A DNA stretch of 64,000 nucleotides from CAYQMF01 sp964418595 (GCA_964418595.1 CAYQMF010000013.1:1-64000), one strand, 5' to 3'. Positions 25,378-35,024 are shown, numbered from the stretch's first letter. Program-made: numbers and translations. The notes: generated by a model not told the origin, from the letters alone.

Positions 25378-26538
25378 ATGGTGCACCGCAGCGTCCTGCT
25401 CTCGTTCGTGCTGGGCCCGGCCATCGCGGCACAGGCTCCCGCGGTCGGGTTGGACGAGCAGCGCTTTGCAGAGCTGCAACGTGAGCTCACGCCGGACCCG
25501 GCCGCGCCGTGGCGCCTGATCCCCTGGCGCATCGATCTCCTCGCGGCTCAGCGCGAGGCGGCCGCCCAGCACAAGCCACTGTTCTTGTGGGCCATGGACG
25601 GTCACCCGCTCGGCTGCACCTGAAACAACGGCGTGATCGACCGGGCGTCGATCTTCGCCGACGAGAGGATGGGCGAGCTGCTGCGGACGGAGTTCATCCC
25701 CGTCGCACTCGACCAGGCCTACCAGCGCCGGCAGAACGACGCGGAGGGCGAGTTCTACCGGCGCATCGCCGGCCAGGGTCCGCGCCACGACTTCCGGCAG
25801 ACGACGCAGGGGTTCTACGTCGCGACCGCGGCCGGGGAGCTGCTGCTCTACAACAACAACCGCGACGTCGCGAAGGTGCGCCGCCTGGTGACCGAGGCGC
25901 AGCAACGCTTCGCGACGAGCGCGGCGGCTGCGGGGCTGACTGCGCCGATCGCCGCCGGCGAGACCGACGCGCGCTACGACCCAAAGCCCCCCGCGGGTGG
26001 CCTCGTGGTGCGCGTGCGCGCGAAGGTGCTCGGCGGCTATCCGGCGACCGACGACCCGTGGCGGCAGGCCTTCCAGACAGCGTTGTCGCGCGACAACCTG
26101 TGGGTCTCGCGCGCCGAGCACGAGGCGCTCGGGCGGGGGGAGCTGACCAAGAGCCTGCTGCAGCGGCTGGCCCGCTTCCATCTCGTCGACAACACGCGCG
26201 GTGAGCCGACCATGTGGTCGCAGGCCGAGCTGCGCACCGTCGACGTCACGCTGCGCGACGGCCGGATCCGAGGGTCGGTACACCTCGAGACCGAAGACGG
26301 CAAGCGCGGCTACCGCGCCGACCTGTTCGGTATCGTGCGCATCGAGAAGCTCACCGTCGTTCGCTTCGATCTCGTGGCGTGCGGCCGCTTCTTCGGCGAG
26401 GGGCAGTACACGCTCGGAGCTCCGCCCGGCGAGTTCCCGTTCGCCGTCTCGTTCACCCTCGCCGACGGCACCGACCTCGCCGATGCGATCCCGCCGCAGG
26501 GTTCGCGCGGATGGGTCGAGGGCTATCTCCCGCGGTAG
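25378..26538 (+). CDS. Thioredoxin-like selenoprotein, TGA 25621 read as selenocysteine
   Basis: The frame opens at ATG 25378 with a signal peptide (MVHRSVLLSFVLGPAIAAQ) and runs to TAG 26536, broken only by TGA 25621-25623. The residues around it read WAMDGHPLGCT-U-NNGVIDRA, so the TGA falls at residue 82 of a C-x-U redox site, where a Cys/Ser-like residue is expected in thioredoxin-fold proteins. The downstream part keeps normal coding character for 305 residues (FIPVALDQAYQRRQNDAEGE; GFYVATAAGELLLYN; a C-terminal beta region). A 7-bp hairpin with loop CGGGC starts 12 bases after the TGA. The product, 386 residues, should act outside the cytoplasm as a thiol/selenol oxidoreductase; the partner is unknown. 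Conventional gene calling would split it at the TGA. Confidence 0.85.
25635..25653 (+). promoter_or_regulatory. Candidate bacterial SECIS hairpin
   Basis: GATCGAC at 25635-25641 and GTCGATC at 25647-25653 form a perfect 7-bp stem with the loop CGGGC. The loop begins 19 bases after TGA 25621-25623 and has G in its first positions. Bacterial SECIS elements have a small G-bearing apical loop at roughly this distance, so the fit is good. It also encodes residues of the protein. Confidence 0.7.
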
Positions 26539-26556
26539 GCGGCGCGGTCGATCCCC

Positions 26557-27057
26557 TCACCGCTCCTCCCACAATCGCTTCACCAGGTTGATCTGTCCCG
26601 CGTGGTACAGGTCGTGCGCCGCGGCGCCGAGCACGTAGTCGACGGTGCGCCATGAGCCGAGCTTGCGTTCGAGGCCGGTCGGGTCGAGCCCCAGCACCGC
26701 GGCGCGCAGCAGTTCGTGCTGTTCCTCGAGGAGGGCGACGTCGGCCCTCAAGCTCGCGGCGTTCGTGTCCGGCGGCAACGACGGGAAGTTCGCGCCGCTG
26801 CGCGGGAAGCTCGCGCGCGCCTCACCCGTGAGCTTGCGCCGTACCACGTACTTCCAGTACGCGGCGTGCAGCAGGTACTCCCACACCGACTTGCGCTCGG
26901 CGCCCGGCCGCCACCGCGCCGCATCCGGCGTCAACCCGCGCAGAGTCCCGCGCAGCGCGGTGCCGTGCCACGAGCGACCGCGGTAGGCGCGGTCGAGGTT
27001 GTCGACGAGGAGCGCAAGGCGAGGATCGCCGGCGGGCGCAGAGCGCGTTCGTGCCAT
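26557..27057 (-). CDS. DinB-family protein
   Basis: The 166-residue protein has the helical DinB-like pattern. It has an N-terminal helix with LVDNLDRAYRGRSWHGTALRG, then SVWEYLLHAAYWKYVVRRKL (first His ligand region), LLEEQHELLRAAVLGL, and VDYVLGAAAHDLYHAGQINL (two later His ligands). Such proteins bind a divalent metal with three His and may transfer thiols or act on small electrophiles; the substrate is unknown. It differs clearly from the YfiT-like protein at 10114. It is convergent with the selenoprotein gene, 18 bases apart. The ATG at 27057 starts MARTRSAP; 11 codons upstream are also open. Confidence 0.8.
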   Translation of the reverse strand: MARTRSAPAGDPRLALLVDNLDRAYRGRSWHGTALRGTLRGLTPDAARWRPGAERKSVWEYLLHAAYWKYVVRRKLTGEARASFPRSGANFPSLPPDTNAASLRADVALLEEQHELLRAAVLGLDPTGLERKLGSWRTVDYVLGAAAHDLYHAGQINLVKRLWEER

Positions 27058-27187
27058 CGCCGCACGATAACCCCCACTCACGCGCACCACGGCCCCACGT
27101 GACGCCGCTGGGCTGCGCGCCGTTCGGGGCGCGTCAGCTCCAGCATCGGCATGCGAAGCCGTTCCTTCGCGTCTCCTGGTGGAATCC

Positions 27188-27673
27188 CTACGCCCCGGCG
27201 AACTCGGCGAGCGGGATCGTCGCCGTGTCGTCGCACACGTCGGCCAGTACGCGCGCGACGTCCGCGGCGGGCAGCGGCAGGAACTTGCCGGTGGCCGAGG
27301 CGCACACGGTCCCCGCCGCGTCGCTCAGCTCCGCGGAGGTGAGGCACATCGCGCCCCGCTGTTCGTCGAGGCGGGCGACCAGCCGGTAGGGCGCGCCGGT
27401 CATCGTCTTGGCGCGGTACCGGACGGACAGATCCACGGACATGTGCATGCGCCGCGTGGCGTACGTGGCGGCCCAGAACATCGCTTCGTCGAGCGCGGCT
27501 CCGACCGCGCCCCCGTGCAGGATCCCGGGATAGCCCGCGTGGTGGTCGCTCGGGGCGAAGTCGGCCGTGATCGTGCCGCTCTCCACGTCGGCGGCAAAGC
27601 GCAGGCGAAGGCCGTGCGGGTTGTCCCGACCGCAGACGAAGCAGTGGCGGGTGTAGGGGAGGTGCTTCCGCAT
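27188..27673 (-). CDS. PaaI-type hotdog-fold thioesterase
   Basis: The 161-residue protein is a single hotdog domain. HCFVCGRDNPHGLRLRF near the N-terminus and the signature GILHGGAVGAALDEAMFWA (with the HGG loop and a catalytic acid on the long helix) are typical of acyl-CoA or related thioesterases. The usual strands follow (SVDLSVRYRAKTM; YRLVARLDEQRGAMCL). The product should be cytoplasmic and form tetramers. The acyl substrate cannot be read from sequence. The Cys pair in HCFVCGRDN is a common feature of one PaaI-like subgroup. The ATG at 27673 is preferred to one 9 codons upstream because family proteins begin shortly before the Cys motif. Confidence 0.87.
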   Translation of the reverse strand: MRKHLPYTRHCFVCGRDNPHGLRLRFAADVESGTITADFAPSDHHAGYPGILHGGAVGAALDEAMFWAATYATRRMHMSVDLSVRYRAKTMTGAPYRLVARLDEQRGAMCLTSAELSDAAGTVCASATGKFLPLPAADVARVLADVCDDTATIPLAEFAGA

Positions 27674-27739
27674 CGCGCCAAGGATAGACGCCCGCCACAA
27701 CGCGACTCCGGGCTTCCCGAGGCGCCGGTTGCTGAGGGT

Positions 27740-30700
27740 TCACGTACCCAGCAGCAGCAGCAGCGCGTCGCTCAGGGCCAGCCCTCCGAGCAGCGAGCCG
27801 TTGGGATCGACGATCAGGTACTGGGCGGTGAGGCGCGCGCCGCCGAGCGCCGGGTTGCCGGGGACCGGGAGCGGCGTGCGGCCACCACCCGCGCCATTCG
27901 TGAAGATGGGCGGCAACGCGACCACGAACGGCGCGACCAGCAGGTGGCACGCGCCGATCGGCAGGTCGACCTGACCCGCGCCGAGCTGGACGACGGCCGG
28001 CGACGTCGGCCGCGCGTCGTACACGTCGATCGCGAACCCGGCGTTGCCGATGCGCGGCAGACCGAAGGCGGCGACGCGGGGCTCGAGCCCGCCGGTGCCG
28101 GGGCACGTGGCGTCACCGTAGGCGCGGGCGAAGGCGCGACCTGCTCCGCCGAGCCCCACCACCCAGAGTTCTTCTCCGGACGCCCCATCGATCCCACCCG
28201 TGAAGAACAAGCGTTCGCCGACGACGCCGAGGTTGCGCGCGACGCTGGCGCCCGAGCCTGCCAGCGAGCCCATGCGTCCCAGACGCACGGTGCCCGCGGC
28301 GGTGCCGTCCGACATCCAGAGTTGCAGGCCGTCGATGCCGTCGCTGCCGACGAAGGCCACGACCTGCGTGCCCGGGATCGCGATCATCGACCCGGCCTGC
28401 ACGCCGTGGCCGAGTCCCGGCATGAGGTCGAGCACGAGGTGCGTCCCGGTTGCCGTACCGTCGGAGGTCCACAGCTCGAGGCCGCGTTGCAGGTCGTCGA
28501 CCAGGAAGAAGAGTCTGCCTGGCACGCCAACCATGTCTGCGAATCGCGGCGAGGCCGTGCCGGCCACGATCTCCGGCAGCATGCGCGTGCCGGCCACCGT
28601 GCCGTCGGTCACCCAGAGCTCGGTCCCCACGTTGGGAGCGGCAGCGCGGAAGAACAGCAGGGACTCACACGCCACGAGGCTGCTCGCCTGCGATCCATTG
28701 ACGCCCGACCAGAGGTCGACGAACAGGCCGGTGCCCGCGGGTGTGCCGTCGGAGACGAACAACTCGCGCCCCGTGGTCGGGGTCTGCGCCGAGAAGAACA
28801 TCCGGGTGCCGAGCGGCGCGAAGCTCGTCGGCATGCTCGACGCGTTGCCGGGCGCCAGGTCGGCGAGCCGGAGGGTGCCGCCGATCGTGCCATCCGAGAC
28901 CCACGGCTCCTCTCCATTCGCGTCGGTCGCGGCCAGGAAGCAGCGTGGCCCGAGCGCAGTGAGCCCGGCGGGGCGCGAGGTGCTCGTTCCCGGTGCGATG
29001 TCCAGCTCGCGAGTCCCGAGCGCGGTCCCGTCGGTCGCCCAGAGGTCGCGTCCGGAGGTCGGCGTCTGCGCGGTGAAGAAGAGGTGGCCGACCGCGGGCG
29101 TGAGCCCCTGTGGGCCGGACGTGTTCACGCCTGGCAACACGTCGATGGCCACCGCCGTGCCCGCGGGCGTGCCGTCCGAGCGGCACAGCTCGAACCCCGT
29201 GGCGGTCGTCGATCCGACGAACCACGCGTCGCCGTTCCACAGCACGCGGTTGCGCGGGCCGCCGATCAGGTTGGTCAGCTCGTAGGTGCCCGGTTCGCTT
29301 CCGTTGCTGATCCACGGTGTCCACCCGGAGACGGGCGTCGGCGAGAAGAACAGGCTGCCGCGCAGATCGATGAACTCGCTGAACGACGAGCCGTCGTAGG
29401 CGGGCATCAGGTCCCGCACCAGTGCAGTGCCCTGCGGCGTCGCGTCGGACACGTAGAGTTCCTGTCCCGTCGTGTTGTCGCCACCGCGGAACAGGATGTG
29501 CGTCGTGCCGAACGCACCGATGAACGATGGGTCGGGCGAGCCCGTGACGCGTACCGTGCCGTTGAGCGTGCCGTTCGAGACCCACAGAGCGGCGCCCGTC
29601 GTCACGGTCGTACCCGTGAACGCCACCCCCGCGAAGGCAGCCGCGAGCCGGCTGGCGCTCGCGAGCGTGGGGCTCGGCTGGTACGTGCCGGCCACCGTCC
29701 CGTCGGTCGCCCACAGCGTCCGGGCGGCGTTGTCGCTGGCGATGAAGAACACGAGCCCGCCGGCAGCGGACAACGTCAGCTCGGCCGGGAGCGAGGTCTG
29801 CGTTCCAGGTTGGATGTCGCGCAGCAGGTAGGTCCCTGCCGCGGAACCGTCGGAGCGCCACGGCTCGGTGCCGGCCGCCGCGTTGCTTGCCTGGAAGATC
29901 ACGGTGGCGCCGAGCGCCACGAGCCCGCGCGGGAACGACCCGGTCGGCCCAGGGTAGATGTCGGCGACCAGACCGGTGCCGGGCGCGGTTCCATCGGTCG
30001 ACCACAGTTCCCGGCCCGACGCGTTCAGCGTGGCGGAGAAGAACAGGCGGCCTTGGGCGGGCGCGAGCTCCTGGGGATCGCACGATGCCGCCCCGGCAGC
30101 GATGTCGGCGAAGAGCTGCGTGCCGGCCGTCGTGCCATCGCTGCTCCACAGTTCGCGCCCACGACTGTCCTGCGCGGCGAACCAGAGCCGGCCGTTCCAG
30201 AGGACGAGCGACGTCGGCGCCGACGCGATCGGTCCCGGCACGATGTCCACGAGCGTCGTGCCGGCCGCCGTGCCGTCACTGCTCCACAGCTCGCGCCCGT
30301 TGATCCCATCCTCTGCGGTGAACCAGACACGACCCGCGAACGCGCGCAGTTCGCGGGGCTCCGAGCTCTGGTCGGCGACGGCGTGGATGTCGCGAACGAG
30401 GCGCGTTCCCGTGGAGGTACCGTCGCTGACGAAGAGCTCCCGGCCGTAGCCCGGCACGTCGGCGCTGAAGAAGAGTTGGTTGCCGACGGCGACCATCCCT
30501 GTCGGGCTGCTCGACGGCAGGCCTGGGTTCAGGTCCTTGACCCGGTAGGTACCCGCACTCGACCCATCGCTGCGCCACAACTCGGTCCCGAGCAGGTCGG
30601 TGGCCGTGAAGTAGGCGATCCCTCCCATCACGACCGGTGTCCCGGGGTTGCTGGAGGGCTGGGACACGGTGGGGGGGGTGAAGTCGCGCACGAGCTGTTG

Positions 30701-30769
30701 GCACGGCGCGGACGTTGCCAGACCCAGGGCGGCGAGGAGGGGGAGAGTGCGTTGCTGAAGGGGATTCAC
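27740..30769 (-). CDS. Secreted ELWxxDGT-repeat protein (about 1009 aa)
   Basis: The GTG at 30769 gives a signal peptide (LPLLAALGLATSAPCQ). Longer open sequence upstream is low-complexity shadow. From residue about 45 to 870 the protein is made of some 18 repeats of about 48 residues with the core G-x-E-L-W-x-S-D-G-T-x-x-G-T followed by LV-D-I-x-P-G (for example GTELWRSDGSSAGTYRVKDL and GRELWSSDGTTAGTQLF). This is the ELWxxDGT repeat family, expected to fold as one or more beta-propellers. The end carries the shared C-terminal domain (FGLPRIGNAGFAIDV; a long Pro/Gly stretch; LTAQYLIVDPNGSLLGGLALSDAL). It should be on the surface or released; ligand unknown. Confidence 0.88.
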   Translation of the reverse strand: MNPLQQRTLPLLAALGLATSAPCQQLVRDFTPPTVSQPSSNPGTPVVMGGIAYFTATDLLGTELWRSDGSSAGTYRVKDLNPGLPSSSPTGMVAVGNQLFFSADVPGYGRELFVSDGTSTGTRLVRDIHAVADQSSEPRELRAFAGRVWFTAEDGINGRELWSSDGTAAGTTLVDIVPGPIASAPTSLVLWNGRLWFAAQDSRGRELWSSDGTTAGTQLFADIAAGAASCDPQELAPAQGRLFFSATLNASGRELWSTDGTAPGTGLVADIYPGPTGSFPRGLVALGATVIFQASNAAAGTEPWRSDGSAAGTYLLRDIQPGTQTSLPAELTLSAAGGLVFFIASDNAARTLWATDGTVAGTYQPSPTLASASRLAAAFAGVAFTGTTVTTGAALWVSNGTLNGTVRVTGSPDPSFIGAFGTTHILFRGGDNTTGQELYVSDATPQGTALVRDLMPAYDGSSFSEFIDLRGSLFFSPTPVSGWTPWISNGSEPGTYELTNLIGGPRNRVLWNGDAWFVGSTTATGFELCRSDGTPAGTAVAIDVLPGVNTSGPQGLTPAVGHLFFTAQTPTSGRDLWATDGTALGTRELDIAPGTSTSRPAGLTALGPRCFLAATDANGEEPWVSDGTIGGTLRLADLAPGNASSMPTSFAPLGTRMFFSAQTPTTGRELFVSDGTPAGTGLFVDLWSGVNGSQASSLVACESLLFFRAAAPNVGTELWVTDGTVAGTRMLPEIVAGTASPRFADMVGVPGRLFFLVDDLQRGLELWTSDGTATGTHLVLDLMPGLGHGVQAGSMIAIPGTQVVAFVGSDGIDGLQLWMSDGTAAGTVRLGRMGSLAGSGASVARNLGVVGERLFFTGGIDGASGEELWVVGLGGAGRAFARAYGDATCPGTGGLEPRVAAFGLPRIGNAGFAIDVYDARPTSPAVVQLGAGQVDLPIGACHLLVAPFVVALPPIFTNGAGGGRTPLPVPGNPALGGARLTAQYLIVDPNGSLLGGLALSDALLLLLGT

Positions 30770-30894
30770 GGCATCGCACGAGGCGCCGTTCGCCGTACCG
30801 GTCCGCCACGGTTTCTCGCGCGGCTCTCCCGACGGGTCGTCGCGGCACGTCGGCGCGCCACGCTTCCACGACGGACTCGGGCTGGCGCTGCGCC

Positions 30895-31578
30895 TCAGGG
30901 GATCGGCCGCGGCGAGCGGTTGCGCGTCCACTGCTGGCCGTCGCCGCTCTCCCAGGACTCGTAGGTGTCGCCCTTGCGCAGGCCGCGGGTGAGGCCGAGG
31001 GCCTGCATCGGCGTCTTGTTGCCCGGCAGCGTGGTCTCGAGGTTGCACTCGCCGAGCACGGCGCCGGACGCGTCGCGGAACACGATCTTGTGGAAGCGCG
31101 AGGTGCCCTGGAACTGCGCACGCGCGCCGGGCCCGCCGTCCGTGCTCCACACCATGCTCTCCGGAACGTCCCGGGGCAGTTCGTCGTGCAGCATGCCGGT
31201 CCAGTTGCGGCTGAGGCGCGGCGTGAACTGGGTGTCGAGGAACAGCGACTGGAAGCCGAGGACCAGGCCGTTGGTGACCGGGGCCGGCACGGTGATGGGC
31301 AGGCGACCGGTGCCGATCGGGCTGAGCGGGAGGCTGCCGAAGGAGACCATCGCCAGGGGGTCGAGGTAGAGGTTTCCGTAAGGGGGCAGGAAGAGAGGCG
31401 ACTGCGACAGGAACGGCGAAACGTAGATGAATCCGATGCCGTTCGGCGGGCCGTACAGGTCGAGGGTGTAGGTGACCGTGTCGTTGTTGTTGCGGACGAC
31501 CTCGCCACTCAGGGTCTGGGCCGGGAGGGCAGCGGCGAGAAGGCACAGGAGCGACAGCGTGGAGCGGATGGAAGTCAT
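30895..31578 (-). CDS. Small secreted protein of unknown function (227 aa)
   Basis: A signal peptide (MTSIRSTLSLLCLLAAALPAQ) is followed by a beta-rich region with little similarity to anything I recognise: NDTVTYTLDLYGPPNGIGFIY, PYGNLYLDPLAMVSFGSLPL, then VWSTDGGPGARAQF and FHKIVFRDASGAVLG. It ends basic (TRNRSPRPIP). Strands and turns suggest an immunoglobulin- or jelly-roll-like fold. The open frame continues far upstream to 33732, but that is a shadow of the diheme gene. It lies 125 bases upstream of the ELWxxDGT gene on the same strand and may be its partner. No cysteines of note. Confidence 0.7.
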   Translation of the reverse strand: MTSIRSTLSLLCLLAAALPAQTLSGEVVRNNNDTVTYTLDLYGPPNGIGFIYVSPFLSQSPLFLPPYGNLYLDPLAMVSFGSLPLSPIGTGRLPITVPAPVTNGLVLGFQSLFLDTQFTPRLSRNWTGMLHDELPRDVPESMVWSTDGGPGARAQFQGTSRFHKIVFRDASGAVLGECNLETTLPGNKTPMQALGLTRGLRKGDTYESWESGDGQQWTRNRSPRPIP

Positions 31579-31715
31579 GGTTCGGATTCGGGTTCGGGTT
31601 GCGGAAGGGAGTTGGTGAGGCGTCGCCTCACCCGCCTTCAGCGGATCCCGTTCTCGGACCGGACGCGGTTTCCTCCGCCCCGCAGCCCTCGTTGCGGCGG
31701 GGTCACGCAGCGCGC

Positions 31716-34196
31716 TCAGCGGGCGCGCGCGCCTTCCTGGATCCAGCGACGCACGAGTTCGCGCGCGCTGTCGCTGAGCGGCGGACGTTGCAGCGGCATC
31801 TGGTCGCCCACCGGCGGCCGACGGTCGAGGAGCTTGCGGTAGAGGAGCGAGCGCTCCGGGTCGCCGGGCACGATGAGTTCGCCCGTGCGCCCCGACTCGC
31901 CGGCCGTCGCGGCTAGCGTAGGCGTGTCCAGCCGGTAATCGCCGCGCGACGCGCCGTCGGTGTGGCAGCCGGAACATGCAGCGCGGAAGAGCGGCAGGAT
32001 CGTCTCCGACCACGACACCGGCGGCTCTGGCGGCAGGCCGTTCCCGGCGCGCAGCTCGCCGAAGAACATCGGCGCGCGTCCGTGCGGCCCGCCCGCGAGC
32101 GCGGGCTCGGCGATGCCGTTGCCGTCGGTGTCGGCGACGCCGTCGCCGAGCACTTCGCCCAGGCCATCCCACTCGGACGCGGCGAGCACCGGCAGGGCCT
32201 TCGTCAGGAACTGCTCGTGCACGTCGAACGCGAGCGGAAGGTCGCCGTCGGCCGCGGTCTCCTGCAGCGCGGCGATCACGACGCCGAGGTCGCCAGCGCC
32301 GAGGCGTGCGACCTCGAGGCCGCGCTCGCTGCGGAACAGGCCCAGCGCTGGCGCCCAGAAGTCCTGGATCCAGCGGCGCGACACCCGGCGCACGCGGTCG
32401 CGCAGCGCCGCGTCGTCGAGCACGCGCGCCGCTGCGAACAGGCCGCTCACCATCGCCGCGTGGTCGACGCCATCGCCGCCGCGCAGCAGCGCCATGCCAC
32501 CGCTGCCGTCGATCGCCAGCTCGCCGAGCACGCCGTCCTCCGCGTCGAGCAGGTGCGCGACGGCGAAGTCGGCGGCGCTGCGCAGCAGCTGCAGCGCTTC
32601 GTTGCCGTTCGGCAGGGCCATCGCGGCGACCGCGAGCGCCTGCAGCGCCGCGCCGGTCGAACGCGCCCGCACCAGGCCCGACGGCGCGTCGCCTTCGTAG
32701 CGGTCGTGCAGCGCACCGGGCAGCGCGAGGTCGCCGTGCAACACGCGCAGGTTGCGCACGAGCGCGCGCGCGAGGTCTTCGCCCACGCGCGGCGGCGGCG
32801 GCGGCACCGACGGTTCGCGCTGCAGCCCGCGGTCGATCCACTCCGCGATCGCGGCGAGCTGCGCCGGCGACAGGCACGGGTTGAACGACGGGCCGCAGCC
32901 GAGCGGCATGCGCGGCACGCGCGTCGTCGTGCCAGACAACACCTGCCACAGCAGGCTGCCGCGATGGTCGCCCGCGACCACGTGCGGCGGGTTGCCGAGC
33001 CGGCCCACGTTGCCGCCGGCGATGAACTTGGCGTAGTCGGCGGTGGCGCGCCCCATCGTGTAGCCGCCGAGCGGCGAGAAGTCGTTGTGGCACGCGATGC
33101 ACCGCGACTCCGCGAGCGGCTTGATGTGGCTCGTGAACGAAACTTCGCCGTCGATGGGCTGCGGTGGCTCGGCGGCGCCGCCACGTGGCACGCCGGGCCC
33201 GAACGGCGTGACCGTGAGCAGCGTGCGGACGAAGGTGTCCTCGTTGCGCGCACTCGTGAGCCACGCCAGGTCGGCTGCCGCCTCGAGCAGCGCGGCCGTG
33301 CCCTGCAGCGAACTCGCGCGGTCGATGGTCGCGTACGCGATCGGCGAGCCCGGGATGCGCGGGTCGACTTCCGCCACGAGCTGTGCCGGTACCCACAGGG
33401 CGTCCGCCGGCGTGCGCGGGTCGTAGCCGCGCGCGTTCCGCAGCCCCGGCAGGGAACCATCGCGCCCGAACATCGACGCCACGAGCGATTCCTCCGCCGC
33501 CACCACCTGCTGCAACAGGACGAGCCCGCGCAGACCGTCGGCGGGCGAGCCGACGCGGTCGGCGAGTCGGCGCAGCGAGGCGTGCAGGCGCGCCAGCATC
33601 GCGCCACCGAGCTGAGCGGAGGTCACGATGAACCCGGCGGCCGGCGACTGCCGCACGCGCTGCGCGCCATAATCGTCGCGAGCACTGGGCGCGGCGAGCA
33701 GCTCGGTCGTCGCTGCACGCCACGGCAACCAAGCCGCGCCGAGGCCTGCCGGCACGCTGGCGCCGGCGCGCGTCGCCAGGTCGGCAAGTTCCGCCGCCGC
33801 GACCTCGTCGAGGTTCGTGCCGTTGTCGTTGGCATCGCGCGGGGCGTCCGCGGCCGCGGCCAGTCGGCGGATGCGCTGGGAGCCGGCGATCGTCCCACCC
33901 GCGGCCGCGTCGCCACCCAGGGCCGCGGCCTCGACGTGTGCCATGGCGTGGAAGACCATCCGGGCTTCGAGCACACCGCTGCGGGGAAGGAACAAGGGCC
34001 GGCCGCCGTGCTGGATCGGCGTGGGCGCACCTAGCAGGAGCGCCGCGGCGGCCGCGTCGCTGCCCCCGCCGGCCGTGTCGATGCCCGCGGCGCGCAGGCC
34101 GTTCTGCTGGGACACCGGCGCCGGGCGCGAGCCGCTACCGCTTCCGCAGGCGACGGTGAGCAGGGCGAGTGAGACGGAGCTGAGGCGGATGGGCAC
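31716..34196 (-). CDS. Large lipoprotein with two c-type heme motifs
   Basis: A GTG start gives the lipoprotein signal PIRLSSVSLALLTVAC. Residues about 60-330 are a helical region (VFHAMAHVEAAALGGD; LQQVVAAEESLVASMFGRDG) reminiscent of vanadium haloperoxidase-like proteins but without visible vanadate ligands. The first heme motif CIACH is at Cys366 and the second CSGCH at Cys741. Both are in sections like those of planctomycete-type cytochromes (MPLGCGPSFNPCLSPAQLAAI and SLLYRKLLDRRPPVGDQMPL). The piece between (residues 430-700) is helical and looks like an alpha/alpha toroid. It should be exported, lipid-anchored and carry two hemes. Redox partner unknown. Confidence 0.83.
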   Translation of the reverse strand: MPIRLSSVSLALLTVACGSGSGSRPAPVSQQNGLRAAGIDTAGGGSDAAAAALLLGAPTPIQHGGRPLFLPRSGVLEARMVFHAMAHVEAAALGGDAAAGGTIAGSQRIRRLAAAADAPRDANDNGTNLDEVAAAELADLATRAGASVPAGLGAAWLPWRAATTELLAAPSARDDYGAQRVRQSPAAGFIVTSAQLGGAMLARLHASLRRLADRVGSPADGLRGLVLLQQVVAAEESLVASMFGRDGSLPGLRNARGYDPRTPADALWVPAQLVAEVDPRIPGSPIAYATIDRASSLQGTAALLEAAADLAWLTSARNEDTFVRTLLTVTPFGPGVPRGGAAEPPQPIDGEVSFTSHIKPLAESRCIACHNDFSPLGGYTMGRATADYAKFIAGGNVGRLGNPPHVVAGDHRGSLLWQVLSGTTTRVPRMPLGCGPSFNPCLSPAQLAAIAEWIDRGLQREPSVPPPPPRVGEDLARALVRNLRVLHGDLALPGALHDRYEGDAPSGLVRARSTGAALQALAVAAMALPNGNEALQLLRSAADFAVAHLLDAEDGVLGELAIDGSGGMALLRGGDGVDHAAMVSGLFAAARVLDDAALRDRVRRVSRRWIQDFWAPALGLFRSERGLEVARLGAGDLGVVIAALQETAADGDLPLAFDVHEQFLTKALPVLAASEWDGLGEVLGDGVADTDGNGIAEPALAGGPHGRAPMFFGELRAGNGLPPEPPVSWSETILPLFRAACSGCHTDGASRGDYRLDTPTLAATAGESGRTGELIVPGDPERSLLYRKLLDRRPPVGDQMPLQRPPLSDSARELVRRWIQEGARAR

Positions 34197-34307
34197 GGGG
34201 GGAGCATACTCGCGCAGGGGGACGCGGGTGCGCGTCGGCGTCGGCCCGAAGGCAAGGGGCTGCGGGTGACGCAACCGGTTCGTGGCGTGCGACGCCCGGG
34301 CGGTTCC

Positions 34308-35024
34308 TCACCGCATGGGCAGCACCAGCGTGCCGTGCGCGTGTCCGTCGACGACGCGCATCGCGATGCGCATCGCCTCGCCACGCTGCTCTTCGTTCTG
34401 CGGCTCGGACAGCAAGGGGTCATCGTCGAACACGGCGTACCCCGGGCGCGCGAGCCGCAGCGAGCCGGCCCGCGCCGTGATGTGGACGTGCCGCGCGTCG
34501 CGGGTGCCCGGGTACGAGCCCGGCCGCACCGTGCGGAACGAGAAGCGGCCGTCGGCGCCGGTGACCAGCGTGCCGAAGATGCGCGGCAGTTGGTCACCCT
34601 CGATCGAGGGGTGGTAGCGGCCGTCGGCGCCGGTCGCGTACACGCGCACCACCGCGCCGGCGACGGCCTTGCCCTGCGTGTCGACGACGCGACCGTCGAC
34701 ATCGATCCACTCGCCGGGCTCATGCGCCGGGGCGAGCGTGAGCTTCGATACGCGATGTACCACGGCGGCGTCGTGCACGGCGGCGCGGAACTCCGGTCGG
34801 TCGCGCAGACCGGCGTCGAACGCCGGATCGAGCAACGCGCGCTGGCACGCGTCGGGTTCCGCCGCCAGCGCCGTGCGCAGCGCCGCGAGCGCAGCGTCGT
34901 CGTCACCGGATCGGCAGAGTGCCACCGTGCGCTCGAAGGCGCCGGTCGCCGGCCCGGGGTCGCCGGGCGCCGAGCAGGCGGCGAGGAGAACGAAGGCGAC
35001 GAGGAGCGAGCGGCTGCCGTGCAT
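34308..35024 (-). CDS. Lipoprotein related to intradiol ring-cleavage dioxygenases
   Basis: A lipobox signal (MHGSRSLLVAFVLLAAC) precedes a helical linker of about 80 residues with tetratricopeptide-like content. The domain of the protocatechuate 3,4-dioxygenase type follows: VDGRVVDTQGKAVAGAVVRVY with GRYHPS, RIFGTLVTGADGRFSFRTV, then PGSYPGTRDARHVHITAR. The Tyr in PGSYPG and the two His of HVH match family iron ligands. A Tyr in the GRYHPS region could be the fourth. The domain is short (about 150 residues) and the aromatic substrate is unknown. Secreted relatives in planctomycetes are common and uncharacterised. It stands alone. Confidence 0.78.
   Translation of the reverse strand: MHGSRSLLVAFVLLAACSAPGDPGPATGAFERTVALCRSGDDDAALAALRTALAAEPDACQRALLDPAFDAGLRDRPEFRAAVHDAAVVHRVSKLTLAPAHEPGEWIDVDGRVVDTQGKAVAGAVVRVYATGADGRYHPSIEGDQLPRIFGTLVTGADGRFSFRTVRPGSYPGTRDARHVHITARAGSLRLARPGYAVFDDDPLLSEPQNEEQRGEAMRIAMRVVDGHAHGTLVLPMR

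Noticed and set aside
27179..30964. 1261-codon plus-strand open frame
   Set aside because: It is antisense to the ELWxxDGT and thioesterase genes and of low-complexity composition, with periodic Arg/Gly content mirroring the repeats of the real gene.
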